From assembly GCA_017470425.1 (NCBI GenBank), contig JAFUYT010000004.1, positions 1 to 64,000 on the forward strand: a stretch of DNA of 64,000 bases, given 5' to 3'. The DNA comes from Bacteroidaceae bacterium. Its GTDB lineage: Bacteria; Bacteroidota; Bacteroidia; Bacteroidales; Bacteroidaceae. The position numbers were made by a program, and so were the translations under genes. Positions 8,050 to 15,987 of this stretch are shown here, piece by piece (positions within the stretch are counted from its first letter, which is position 1; each line of letters begins with the position of its first letter). The notes below the pieces were generated by a model, which had not been told where the DNA came from, made no database searches, and saw nothing but the letters and a program-made list of their open reading frames with translations.

Positions 8050-8717
8050 AGAAATATGTCATTCTTGGCTTGATGACATTGTTAATGTCGTCATGCGCAG
8101 AGCAGGTTACTCGTCTTGCTCAATATCCCAAAATGTACGAAGAAAAGCCTCTTACAATTGCTGTGATGCCTCCAATCAATCAGACAAACTTTGTAGAGGC
8201 AAAAGATTATTTCTACACCACGCTATATGCTCCACTTTGTGAGAAAGGCTACTATGTCTATTCTCCTATGATGACTATGGAAATGTTCCAGTCAGAGAGT
8301 GCCTACGATGCAGAGCAATTCATTGAAGCCGATCTTTCCCAGTTCCGGAATGTACTTGGAGCAGATGCAGCCATGTTTACTATTATTAAGTCATGGAAAA
8401 GGAACAAGATTGGAGGTAAACTGACAGCTGGTGTTGAATACATTCTTCGTTCCACAAAGACAGGCGAGACATTGTATAAACGTGAAGGCTTAATAAGCGT
8501 TGACACAAGTGTAAAAGCTGGAAGTGGCGGTTTTGGAGCATTAGCCTCTCTCGTTGCAACTGCTATTAATACAGCAGCAACTGACAAGGTTGTGGCTGGA
8601 CGTAGGTGTACAGTGTTTGTCTTAAGTGATATGCCAGAAGGGAAATATGGTACACAATATGATCAAGACCAGAATCTTCCAGCAGGGAAAAGCTATGTAA
8701 AGGCTACTGTCAAGTAA
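8046..8717 (+). CDS. DUF799 (GNA1162-like) lipoprotein
   Basis: 223-residue lipoprotein with lipobox MSSC (Cys near residue 17). Features of the DUF799/GNA1162 family: IAVMPPINQTN early in the mature part, then YFYTTLYAPLCEKGYYVYSPMM and GADAAMFTIIKSW. Family members adopt a TolB-N-like fold and are encoded beside CsgG proteins. Last gene of the operon; a strong intrinsic terminator follows 41 bases after the stop. Confidence 0.85.
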   Translation: MKKYVILGLMTLLMSSCAEQVTRLAQYPKMYEEKPLTIAVMPPINQTNFVEAKDYFYTTLYAPLCEKGYYVYSPMMTMEMFQSESAYDAEQFIEADLSQFRNVLGADAAMFTIIKSWKRNKIGGKLTAGVEYILRSTKTGETLYKREGLISVDTSVKAGSGGFGALASLVATAINTAATDKVVAGRRCTVFVLSDMPEGKYGTQYDQDQNLPAGKSYVKATVK

Positions 8718-8758
8718 AAAAACTTTCTAGGACAGATACTCTCATCAGTAAGATAGCA

Positions 8759-8806
8759 GAGCTGGAACCATGCCGACATCCTCGGCATCGGTTCCAGCTC
8801 TTTTTT
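8759..8806 (+). terminator. Intrinsic terminator of the CsgG operon
   Basis: Arms GAGCTGGAACC / GGTTCCAGCTC with an inner stem TGCCGA / CTCGGCA, followed by six T. A near-identical apical sequence occurs in the terminator at 18356. Confidence 0.9.
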
Positions 8807-8915
8807 CAAACTTTCACTGGAAATGTCAGCATGATTCTGTATTACTCATCTTACTTGCCAACAAAACAAGGGAGAGCTGCCAATGGATGATTTGGAGCTG
8901 TAGCAATAGTGTTGT

Positions 8916-9013
8916 CGAAGTTTACTACACAACCGAGTCAACCTCATCGCAAATAAGGCACCAAGCAGTCAACAAAAAGCGTTAAACCACGAGCGTCGCC
9001 GAAGTTTACTACA
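8916..9013. repeat. 14-bp direct repeat pair in intergenic region
   Basis: CGAAGTTTACTACA occurs at 8916-8929 and 9000-9013. The 8807-9223 stretch carries no convincing gene; it holds this pair and the palindrome array that follows. Confidence 0.5.
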
Positions 9014-9023
9014 AAAACATTCT

Positions 9024-9087
9024 GCGTTTCCCGACGGTGAACGCGTGTTTCCTGGCCATGAAACGTGTGTTTCCCGACGGGAAACGC
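9024..9087. repeat. Array of three ~21-22 bp palindromic units
   Basis: GTTTCC recurs at 9026, 9047 and 9069, each followed 6-7 bases later by GAAAC or GAAC, giving three consecutive imperfect palindromes (for example GTTTCCCGACGGGAAAC). A minus-strand frame crosses it (SRRET/SWPGNT-type repeats) but looks non-coding. Confidence 0.7.
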
Positions 9088-9223
9088 AGATTCCACGGGC
9101 AAGAACTGAATTTGCACATAGGCGTTTGTAGCTTTGAACCTGTAAGGGAACGACTATACACTTATATTCTTTAACGTTTATGCCTTGCATTTTCAGGCGA
9201 GGAGTTAGACTATAGGATTGCCC

Positions 9224-9589
9224 TCATTCCATATTTTGCATCCGTTCTTGCAGTTCACGGTTGTCTTCCAGCAGGTTCCATATGGCATCTTCAGAGAGGA
9301 CATCGCGCTTCAGGTCTTGGGGTAAGAGGCCTGCAGAGTCGGCAGCGAAGTCCTGCTTCCATAGTTCGCTGCCGTAGTAGTCGCTCAACAGGCGGAGGGC
9401 ATCCTGCGACGCGGCATACTCGTCGAGGGCTGCAGAGAGGTGCATCACGGCCTGCGAGGCACGGTCGAGACAGCGCTCCATCTGTCGGATGCGCTCTATC
9501 TGCACAGCCTTTTGGCTTCTTGTTGTCTGAGCCGCATGCAGGCTCTTTTCTGTCTGCTCCATATGTGGGCTCCTTTCTGTCAACTCCAT
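9224..9589 (-). CDS. DUF4298-family protein with repetitive N-terminus
   Basis: 121 residues. The C-terminal ~90 residues (IERIRQMERCLDRA, then LRLLSDYYGSELWKQDF, DVLSEDAIWNLLEDN) match the DUF4298 family, small helical proteins of unknown function often encoded alone or next to stress genes. The first 27 residues are three 9-residue repeats (MELTERSPH / MEQTEKSLH / AAQTTRSQK) encoded by diverged 27-bp repeats. They do not belong to the family core, and translation could begin at the second Met. The start lies 2 bases after the TfoX-domain stop, so the two genes form an operon. Confidence 0.75.
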   Translation of the reverse strand: MELTERSPHMEQTEKSLHAAQTTRSQKAVQIERIRQMERCLDRASQAVMHLSAALDEYAASQDALRLLSDYYGSELWKQDFAADSAGLLPQDLKRDVLSEDAIWNLLEDNRELQERMQNME

Positions 9590-9591
9590 TG

Positions 9592-9912
9592 CTACTTTTT
9601 CTTTTTGGGCTTGGGCTCAGGCAGGGCCTGACAGGTCTCGCGGACGAGGGCGGAGAGGTAGTCACGGTCATCCACATCAGCGATGTAGAAATAAGGTTTT
9701 GCACCCTCGTATGGCGGCTGCAGGTCGAGGGCGCGGATCAGGGCCTTCCCAGCCTCCGTCGGTTTGATATAGAATTTGTCGTCACAAATGAGACCGAAGA
9801 TTTTGCCATTGCAATAGATGCCGAAGTCGCCAAACATTTTCTTGGCGATTATCACTCCCGCGCCAGCGCACTGGTCGGCGATGAATTGTACAAAATCTGT
9901 GCTACTTGCCAT
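9592..9912 (-). CDS. TfoX/Sxy N-terminal domain protein
   Basis: 106 residues comprising only the TfoX N-terminal domain: FGDFGIYCNGKIFGLICDD, then FYIKPTEAGKAL and the conserved PYF-Y. It ends in a Lys-Pro-Lys tail. In gamma-proteobacteria TfoX/Sxy activates competence genes; stand-alone N-domain proteins in Bacteroidales have no established role. I chose ATG 9912 (MASSTDF) rather than a frame start three codons earlier. Promoter box at 10002-10009. Co-transcribed with the DUF4298 gene. Confidence 0.85.
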   Translation of the reverse strand: MASSTDFVQFIADQCAGAGVIIAKKMFGDFGIYCNGKIFGLICDDKFYIKPTEAGKALIRALDLQPPYEGAKPYFYIADVDDRDYLSALVRETCQALPEPKPKKKK

Positions 9913-10001
9913 AGACAACAATTGTTATTACAATGTTTTTAGGAAGGCTTCGGTCTCTTTAGTCGAACCTAAATAACGGAGAACGACATGTTTTACGGGG
10001 G

Positions 10002-10009
10002 CAAAGTTA
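10002..10009 (-). promoter_or_regulatory. -7 box for the TfoX-N/DUF4298 operon
   Basis: TAACTTTG on the minus strand, 90 bases before the ATG at 9912. It is divergent from the box at 10085. Confidence 0.6.
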
Positions 10010-10084
10010 CAACTTTTTGTCTTATCATAGACTTAAAACAGTAACTTTTCGGAAGAAATGTGGTGATGTTTCGAAGGGATTCCG

Positions 10085-10092
10085 TATCTTTG
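10085..10092 (+). promoter_or_regulatory. -7 box for the gene at 10122
   Basis: TATCTTTG, 29 bases before the ATG at 10122. It excludes the in-frame start at 10017 as the translated start. Confidence 0.7.
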
Positions 10093-10121
10093 CCCCAATT
10101 CTAATTAAAACATATGGATCA

Positions 10122-10706
10122 ATGACAGCGCAGACGGCTCCCGATTTCCTTTTCATTGACACAGTCCTGCTGGCCTACCGCCTCGGAAGGGTGCGATATG
10201 ATGAGCAGAAGATTGCGTTGATAGCTGCAGCACGTGCCGCCACGGATGCTGTTTCTTTCCTGACAGCTCTGGAGAACTTCGGCGTGGGGCGCCGGTCGCA
10301 GCTGTATCGGTTTGTTGGGGAAATTTTGTCAACCCCAGCGTCCTTCCGTGCTCAATATCCTGGGGCTCTCGGCCTTCCTTGGAATGGGGAACCCGCAGAG
10401 TCCTTCCTCAGCAACCCGCGCGTTCTGTTTCTGGTGGAACCCGTGCTGACTTTCAAACAACAGTCTCTTTTCTACGACACATACTGGTGGTTTGTCCATA
10501 ACCATCAGGCATCGTTCTATGATCCCAAGAAAGGACAATGTATTGGCAAGTATGCCACAGAACCACAGGATAATGCCTCCACGCTTCCTCGCTTCGAGGA
10601 TTATCTCTTCCGTCTTGTGAACCACACGACACAGCGCATCCGCACTCGCTTTGAAGGCTTCCCCGCTGACATCGTCTGTGCCATCCTCCATCGTGCTTTT
10701 GCCTGA
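10122..10706 (+). CDS. Conserved-looking protein of unknown function
   Basis: 194 residues, no signal peptide or membrane segment. Begins MTAQTAPDFLF; rich in aromatic residues, with FYDTYWWFVHNHQASFYDP near the middle and a basic C-terminus. The start is set by the promoter box at 10085-10092. Codon use resembles its neighbours, so a real chromosomal gene is likely. Family not recognised. A bidirectional hairpin separates it from the convergent S41 protease operon. Confidence 0.65.
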   Translation: MTAQTAPDFLFIDTVLLAYRLGRVRYDEQKIALIAAARAATDAVSFLTALENFGVGRRSQLYRFVGEILSTPASFRAQYPGALGLPWNGEPAESFLSNPRVLFLVEPVLTFKQQSLFYDTYWWFVHNHQASFYDPKKGQCIGKYATEPQDNASTLPRFEDYLFRLVNHTTQRIRTRFEGFPADIVCAILHRAFA

Positions 10707-10731
10707 GCGATTTGAGAGGTTTCTCTTGGAA

Positions 10732-10750
10732 CTCAGGTAGAAGGTTCTGC
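10732..10750. repeat. 19-bp repeat, copy 1
   Basis: CTCAGGTAGAAGGTTCTGC is repeated exactly at 17227-17245, where it overlaps the stop codon of the GNAT gene. Here it is intergenic but in a context reading L-E-L-R-stop. Confidence 0.6.
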
Positions 10751-10768
10751 ACTGGGGTAACTCAGAAA

Positions 10769-10798
10769 GCCCCGTTGCGTTGTGAGAAGCAGCGGGGC
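10769..10798. terminator. Hairpin between convergent genes
   Basis: Arms GCCCCGTTGC / GCAGCGGGGC (10 bp with one wobble) around a 10-nt loop. On the minus strand TTTCT follows, so it suits termination of the S41 operon and possibly of the gene at 10122. Confidence 0.65.
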
Positions 10799-10866
10799 AA
10801 TGAAGAAAATTTACTTTAGCGATTATTGCCAAGGCTTGGTCCATTGAGTGTCGGCTTTCGTGGCAC

Positions 10867-12963
10867 TCACCGTTCATGTATAATCTCCAAAGCCCGATTG
10901 AGGATGATGTCTTCAGTGGAGGAGAAGATTTCCTCACGGGTGAGGGGCACTTCGTAGTCGGGCAGAAGACCACGACCGTATGGGAAACGGTCGGAGATGT
11001 TGGTGGCGGTGACGGCCTTGACAAGTGGCAACTGGTATTCGATGTGGGTGTTGGGCAGGAAGAAACGGGCGAACTTCAGGGCGGTCATGTAGTGATAGGC
11101 GGTGGCTGTCTCTCTGCCGATGGTCTTGGCACGTCCTGCACGGACGAGGTGAGCAGGGAAGTCTGTGGCGGCGCTGGCGGAGTTTTCGTTGGTAAGGATA
11201 TAGATGGAAAAAGCGGACTCTCCCCCCGCCCCGGACTCTCCCCCCGCCCTCCCTATAAGGGAGGGAGCAGTCACCTTAGAGGATAAAAGTACGCTGCCAT
11301 CAGAAGATTCCGCTCCCTCCCTGATAGGGAGGGCGGGGGGAGAGTCCAGGTCTTTCTTGTTATAATACCCCTCCATCCCTTCCACCTCAACAAACCCCTC
11401 GAACGGCTTCATGTCGGCTGTCCAGTTGTAGCTGTGGGCGAAACAGGGGTAGGTGGTGTTGCTCATCACCTTCTGATAGCCGAAGTTAGACGGTTCGTCC
11501 TTGACGAAGAACCGCACCAGACGCTCCTCACAATCGGCGTCGCCGCCGGGGTTGTCGCGCACGTCAATAATCAGATAAGGTACGTGCGCGTAGGTGCGCA
11601 GGCTGTCCTCGATGGCATCCATCTGCACCTCGTTGAGGTGGAAGTGTGCCAGCGTCAGCAGGGCAACGCTGTCTTCGAGCAGACGGAAACTCCAGTCCTC
11701 GCGGCGGTTCTGGCGCTGGTGGTTGTAATAAGCCGTGGGCGCTGTGGCTTGTGGTGTGTAGCGCTTCACCTGGTTAGGCTTCAGGAAAGGAGCCTCCACG
11801 CTGGTGCCGTCCGTGAAGGTGAGCTGCACGGGCTTGTCCCAGTAGGTGCCGCGATACTGCATCCACCAGTTTGTCAGCGTCTGCACGTCGCGCGTCGATT
11901 CCACTTGGGCGTCGAAGAGACTCGTCTTCGAACGTACGTAGGCGGCATGTTCCTTGGCACTGACGCCATTGATGGTCGCCACCTCCTTGCCGATATGTTC
12001 CTCATAGCCAGGCTGCACCAGGCGGACAGACATTCGTTCGCCCAGCGTGCAGAGCAGCACCGTGGGGTACTGCACGTCCGTGCGGTTGTTGAAGAACGGG
12101 TTGGAGGACTGCCGCCAGGCGTGGCTGTCGTGCAGGAAGTCGGCCGTGAAGGCATCGCCGATGAGGTCATAGAGCGTGCTGAAATGCACCTCTGCGGAAT
12201 CCAGCCGAGCCCGTCCCTCGCGGATGAAAGCCTCTTCCCGCTCAGGCGTGATGATGTCGCGCAGCGAGGGGTAGCACTCGCGGATGCTCTGGATGAACAC
12301 ATCGAAGTCCTCGTTAGCCTGTTCGCGGGTGAGCTTGGCGGGCGGCGTGAAGGGTTCGGGTTCCTTGAAGGTGGATTGCAGCCCGAAAGGCGACATCGGG
12401 TCAATGGACTTGCCGCCTTTGTCGATACTCAAGGCGATGTGCGGCTGCCCGATTTTCTGGAAGACGTAGCTGACGGTGCCCAGTAGCGTGCCCGCTTTCA
12501 CGCGCTGCCCCGAGCGCCACTCGGTGTTGCCGCGCAAACCTTCGAAGTGCAGGCTGCGCCCATCATCCAGTTTCAGGGTCAGTGAGCCGTTGATGAACTT
12601 CTTCGGGTCGCGCACGTCAGGGTCGGTATCCATCTTCTGCCGCATGGCTTCGAAGCTTTTGGCATCGTCGTAGCCATACGTATTGCTGGTTACGAGGTTG
12701 GGCATGTAAGTGAGGAAGATGCCACTCACTTCGCCGTCAACAGGAGCGATGACCTCCGTGCCTTCTGGCGCACCGATGACCAGTGTGCAGAAATTCGACT
12801 CATGGTCGAGCAGGTCCTGAGGGCGCAGCAGGACGTTGTCGCCCGCTTGTGCATTGCGGATGGGCCAGAGGAGTGTGTCCTGTGCCTGGGAGTTGCTCGC
12901 GAATGAACATAGGAGCAGCAGGATGAGGGTGGTTGCCCTCATCAGAAAGAGGTGATGTTTCAT
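10867..12963 (-). CDS. S41-family peptidase with degenerate M23-like N-terminal domain
   Basis: 698-residue secreted protein. Signal peptide to about residue 27 (SNSQAQ). Residues ~30-200 resemble an M23/lysostaphin-type fold (GTEVIAPVDGEVSGIF, then VKAGTLLGTVSYVF and QPHIALSI) but lack the full zinc-ligand set. After a linker rich in Pro comes an S41 (C-terminal-processing/tricorn core) domain: IIDVRDNPGGD, then ILTNENSASAATDFPAHLV with the probable catalytic Ser. Within the S41 domain about 44 residues (KKDLDSPPALPIREGAESS... to ...GGES) are encoded by inserted palindromic DNA (11215-11347) in frame. Third gene of a sigma/anti-sigma operon, 12 bases after the anti-sigma stop. Probably envelope or peptide turnover under ECF control. 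Confidence 0.88.
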   Translation of the reverse strand: MKHHLFLMRATTLILLLLCSFASNSQAQDTLLWPIRNAQAGDNVLLRPQDLLDHESNFCTLVIGAPEGTEVIAPVDGEVSGIFLTYMPNLVTSNTYGYDDAKSFEAMRQKMDTDPDVRDPKKFINGSLTLKLDDGRSLHFEGLRGNTEWRSGQRVKAGTLLGTVSYVFQKIGQPHIALSIDKGGKSIDPMSPFGLQSTFKEPEPFTPPAKLTREQANEDFDVFIQSIRECYPSLRDIITPEREEAFIREGRARLDSAEVHFSTLYDLIGDAFTADFLHDSHAWRQSSNPFFNNRTDVQYPTVLLCTLGERMSVRLVQPGYEEHIGKEVATINGVSAKEHAAYVRSKTSLFDAQVESTRDVQTLTNWWMQYRGTYWDKPVQLTFTDGTSVEAPFLKPNQVKRYTPQATAPTAYYNHQRQNRREDWSFRLLEDSVALLTLAHFHLNEVQMDAIEDSLRTYAHVPYLIIDVRDNPGGDADCEERLVRFFVKDEPSNFGYQKVMSNTTYPCFAHSYNWTADMKPFEGFVEVEGMEGYYNKKDLDSPPALPIREGAESSDGSVLLSSKVTAPSLIGRAGGESGAGGESAFSIYILTNENSASAATDFPAHLVRAGRAKTIGRETATAYHYMTALKFARFFLPNTHIEYQLPLVKAVTATNISDRFPYGRGLLPDYEVPLTREEIFSSTEDIILNRALEIIHER
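11215..11347. repeat. In-frame inverted pair of GC-rich palindromes within the S41 gene
   Basis: Two copies of a ~37-bp element (GGACTCTCCCCCCGCCCTCC, then the TATAAGGGAGGGAGC half) lie in opposite orientation at 11233-11268 and 11309-11347; an 18-bp partial direct copy sits at 11215-11232. Read in the gene they give SPPALPIREGAES and APSLIGRAGGES-GAGGES. The reading frame is kept. Confidence 0.85.
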
Positions 12964-12975
12964 AAAGTGTTGGGG

Positions 12976-13941
12976 TTATTGTTGGTTCACTAATTCATAA
13001 TTCGTCACGCCATTCTCCTGCATCAACTTCTGGATGCGCTCGATGTGCTTCTGCGGTACTCCCCGGCAGACGTTGATGCGGACGTGATGGTCTTTGCGGA
13101 TGGCCACTTCTTCGAGCTGCATTCCGATGTTTTCTATTGTTGACGTCCAAGAGGTGTAGGTATATTGCTTCCAATTGAAGCTGTCATGAATACCGCCCTT
13201 CACGTAGATGGAGGACTTGATGGGGTTGTCCTTCGGCGGCGTTCCCGTGAGAAGGACGGTCAGTTCGGGATTGATATTGCCCTTCACGTCGGCGGGAACC
13301 TGCACGGGCGTGGTGATGATGTTGACCAAAATGCGTTCATTCTCGTAGCGTATCTCCATCTTCTTCAGGGCCTTGGCTGGCAGGTCTGGAAGATGATGGA
13401 TGTCGAGTTCTCTTCCATCGAGCCTTACGGTGGAGTTATTTACCCTGAACATCTTTCCCATCTTACAGAAAGGATGCTCCTCGATAAAAGAGTCGCCGCC
13501 GTTCTGAATCCAAGCACCCCGACTCCAGTCAACGCAGATGGCATCGCCAAAATGTTTCTTATGCCATTCGCTTGCATCGTCTGGAAGGAAGAAGGGAACC
13601 AGCATCTTCTGCTCTGGCTCCTGCTGTTCGCTGGCCGCAGGCTCTGTCTCCTTATTCTGTGTGAAGACGCGGACGGCAGCGTATGCGATGCCTGACAGGA
13701 GTATCACGCCAAGGAATATGGCAGCAACTTTATACAGGAAGTGGGTGCTGGCTGGTGCTTCTCTTTCTGGGACTGGTGAATGTCTGGGGCGCAGAAGCGC
13801 TGCTGTTGCCTGTAGCTCCTCATAGTATTCTCTGCACTCTGCGCATTGGCTGATATGCTCTTCGCACTCAGCTTTGACGTGTGGATCGACATCCTTGTCA
13901 AAGAGGTCGGCCACTATTGTTTTGAATTCCTTGCAATCCAT
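12976..13941 (-). CDS. Anti-sigma factor with N-terminal zinc-finger motif
   Basis: 321 residues. The N-terminus carries a zf-HC2/ZAS-type motif (Cys3 and H29-x3-C33-x2-C36 in EHISQCAEC), as in anti-ECF-sigma proteins. One membrane helix spans about residues 70-95 (AAIFLGVILLSGIAYAAV), followed by a periplasmic domain of ~220 residues ending in a region reminiscent of ExbD-like C-termini (HHVRINVCRGV). It should hold the sigma factor encoded 22 bases upstream at the inner membrane and release it on an envelope signal. The downstream S41 protease may be part of the response; that link is inference. Confidence 0.87.
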   Translation of the reverse strand: MDCKEFKTIVADLFDKDVDPHVKAECEEHISQCAECREYYEELQATAALLRPRHSPVPEREAPASTHFLYKVAAIFLGVILLSGIAYAAVRVFTQNKETEPAASEQQEPEQKMLVPFFLPDDASEWHKKHFGDAICVDWSRGAWIQNGGDSFIEEHPFCKMGKMFRVNNSTVRLDGRELDIHHLPDLPAKALKKMEIRYENERILVNIITTPVQVPADVKGNINPELTVLLTGTPPKDNPIKSSIYVKGGIHDSFNWKQYTYTSWTSTIENIGMQLEEVAIRKDHHVRINVCRGVPQKHIERIQKLMQENGVTNYELVNQQ

Positions 13942-13963
13942 AGTTGTTCGTCGTTTATTAGGG

Positions 13964-14479
13964 TTATACAGCGTGAGGGGCGCGCATCCCTCGTCTTATC
14001 TTTTCCAGACCGTAGGTGAAGCGGGATTTGGCCGTCGTGAGCGGAATGCCCAGGATGTCGGCTATCTCCTGGAAGCTCTTGTCGCCATAGAAGCGCAGCC
14101 GGATGACCTCGGCCTGTTCGTCGGGAATCTCCGCCAGCAAACGACTGATGCGGCGATATTCCTGTTCAAAGTCCTCCGCCTCGGGTTCGATGAGTCCGGG
14201 CTGACTCTCAATGGGGACGGTCGGCATGCGTCCGGCCTCCCGCTGGCGGCTGATGCAGAGATTGGCCAATGTGCGATAGAGGTAGGCCGTCAGGTTCCGC
14301 ACCTCTGCCTCGCCCTCATTCAGCCGCTGGTGCAGCCTCACGAACACGTCCTGCACAGCATCCTCCGCGTCGTCCAGATTTCCCAGCCGGTAGCAGGCGT
14401 ATTGCAGCATCCCGCGTCGTTCAGAAGCCATCAGCCGCTCCACGTCCTTTGTCCTATGATGAATACTCAGCAATTTCAT
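13964..14479 (-). CDS. ECF-type RNA polymerase sigma factor
   Basis: 171 residues with region 2 (LGNLDDAEDAVQDVFVRLHQRL) and region 4 (LPDEQ-like IPDEQAEVIRLRFYGDKSFQEIA, then GIPLTTAKSRFTYGLEKIRR helix-turn-helix). The ATG at 14479 (MKLLSIHH) is chosen; a TTG start further upstream overlaps the -7 box at 14507-14514. First gene of the operon with its anti-sigma factor and an S41 protease; such operons are normally auto-regulated. Confidence 0.92.
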   Translation of the reverse strand: MKLLSIHHRTKDVERLMASERRGMLQYACYRLGNLDDAEDAVQDVFVRLHQRLNEGEAEVRNLTAYLYRTLANLCISRQREAGRMPTVPIESQPGLIEPEAEDFEQEYRRISRLLAEIPDEQAEVIRLRFYGDKSFQEIADILGIPLTTAKSRFTYGLEKIRRGMRAPHAV

Positions 14480-14506
14480 TTTGCAGTCTTGTTTATCTAT
14501 ATGACG

Positions 14507-14514
14507 CAAAAGTA
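14507..14514 (-). promoter_or_regulatory. -7 box of the sigma/anti-sigma operon
   Basis: TACTTTTG on the minus strand, 27 bases before the ATG at 14479. The ~270-bp divergent region to 14790 otherwise holds AT-rich spacer. Confidence 0.6.
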
Positions 14515-14758
14515 GCGAAAAAGACTTAAACCACCGTGACTTTTTTCCTAATAATCGCCAATTAACCGCTTCCCCCTTCCCCCTTACACGTAAGCATGAA
14601 CTTATTCATCAGCACAGATAGTTTATTCTGCCGCGGGGGAGGAAGTTGTTGATGTAGAATATTATTCTAAAATAAGCCTTTTGACAGGGGAATATTCTAA
14701 ATGTGTGGCGTTTGATTGATTCTTTGCCACAGCCTTGAGTCTTTTAGGCAATTCGTTC

Positions 14759-14766
14759 TACCTTTG
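14759..14766 (+). promoter_or_regulatory. -7 box of the ATP-grasp operon
   Basis: TACCTTTG, 24 bases before the ATG at 14791. Confidence 0.65.
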
Positions 14767-14790
14767 CAGGGCAAATACAGAATGAGATAC

Positions 14791-15963
14791 ATGAACTTCA
14801 TCTTCATCTCGCCCCACTTTCCCCATACCTATTGGGAGTTCTGTCGGCGCCTCCGGCAGAATGGTGTGACGGTGCTCGGCATCGCCGATGCGCCCTTCGA
14901 CAGTCTCCAGCCCGAACTGCGCGAGGCACTGACAGAGTACTACCGCGTCGATTCGCTCGAGGACTACGGGCAGGTATATCGCGCTGTGGCTTACTTTGCC
15001 TTTCACTATGGACGTATCGACTGGATTGAGTCGAACAACGAGTACTGGCTGGAACAGGATGCCCGCCTGCGCACCGACTTCAACATCACTACCGGCATAC
15101 GCTCCGACCGCATACGCAGCATCAAGGAGAAGTCGGAGATGAAGAAGATATACGAGCGCGCCGATATCCCCACGGCGCGGCAAATCAGGGCCGCGGAGGG
15201 ACAGGAGCGGGTGAGTGCCTTCGCGGCCGAGGTGGGCTATCCGCTCATCGCCAAGCCTGACGTGGGCGTGGGAGCCAGCGGCACACACAAGCTGCACGAC
15301 GATGAAGAGCTCAGGAGGTTCTTTGCCGAGGTGCCCGACAGCGTGAACTATGTCATCGAAGAGTTCATCAGCGGCGAGATTTGTTCCTACGATGCCGTCG
15401 TCGGCGCTCAGGGCCAGCCGCTCTTTGAGTCGATGACGGTGTGGCCGCCCAGCATCATGGACATCGTCAACAAACGGCTGGACCTCTCCTACTACGTAGC
15501 GCCCGAGATGCCCGATGAACTGCGGCGGCTGGGACGCCGCACCGTGGAGGCCTTCGCCGTCAGGAGCCGCTTCGTGCATCTGGAGTTCTTCCGCAGCAGG
15601 CGAGGCTTCATCGCCTTGGAGGTGAACATGCGCCCGGCAGGAGGCTACACCCCCGATATGATCAACTTCGCGCACTCCACGGACGTCTATCAGATATGGG
15701 CCGACATGGTGGCCTTCGACGAGCGCCGCACGGCCGAGGGCGAACAGTTCTACTGCGTCTTTGCCAGCCAGAGGGACATCTACAAATATGTACACACGCA
15801 CGAGGAAATCCTCTCGCGCTACGCTGGCAGCATCGTCATGTGCGAGCGTATGCCCGACCTCTTCTCGGCGGCCATGGGGCAACAGATGTACACTGCCAAG
15901 CTCCGGACGATGGAGGCCGTGAATGACTTTGTGGCTTATGTGCACGCCAAAATAGAATCGTAA
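14791..15963 (+). CDS. ATP-grasp domain protein (carboxylate-amine ligase-like)
   Basis: 390-residue cytoplasmic protein. It has a Rossmann-like N-terminal part (MNFIFISPHFP) and an ATP-grasp fold: IKEKSEMKKIYERADIPTAR preceding the ATP site, PLIAKPDVGVGASGTHKL (phosphate-binding loop region), VIEEFISGEICSYD, and the metal-binding FIALEVNMRPAGGY. ATP-grasp enzymes couple ATP to ligation of a carboxylate to an amine or thiol; the substrate is unknown. MNFIFISPHFP is preferred as the start (an ATG three codons earlier lies very close to the likely transcription start). Followed after 24 bases by an esterase-like protein and then a GNAT acetyltransferase. Confidence 0.87.
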   Translation: MNFIFISPHFPHTYWEFCRRLRQNGVTVLGIADAPFDSLQPELREALTEYYRVDSLEDYGQVYRAVAYFAFHYGRIDWIESNNEYWLEQDARLRTDFNITTGIRSDRIRSIKEKSEMKKIYERADIPTARQIRAAEGQERVSAFAAEVGYPLIAKPDVGVGASGTHKLHDDEELRRFFAEVPDSVNYVIEEFISGEICSYDAVVGAQGQPLFESMTVWPPSIMDIVNKRLDLSYYVAPEMPDELRRLGRRTVEAFAVRSRFVHLEFFRSRRGFIALEVNMRPAGGYTPDMINFAHSTDVYQIWADMVAFDERRTAEGEQFYCVFASQRDIYKYVHTHEEILSRYAGSIVMCERMPDLFSAAMGQQMYTAKLRTMEAVNDFVAYVHAKIES

Positions 15964-15987
15964 ATCATTAAATAGTAAATTACCAAG

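Noticed and set aside
9024-9087. Short repeat array considered as CRISPR
   Set aside because: Units are palindromes of ~21-22 bp without distinct spacers, and no cas genes are present. The same applies to 19291-19344.
8969-9190. Minus-strand frame crossing the palindrome array (SRRET-type peptide)
   Set aside because: It has no ribosome-binding or promoter context and its repetition comes from the palindromes; treated as non-coding.
14480-14509. TTG start for the ECF sigma factor
   Set aside because: It overlaps the TACTTTTG box; the ATG at 14479 fits the family start.
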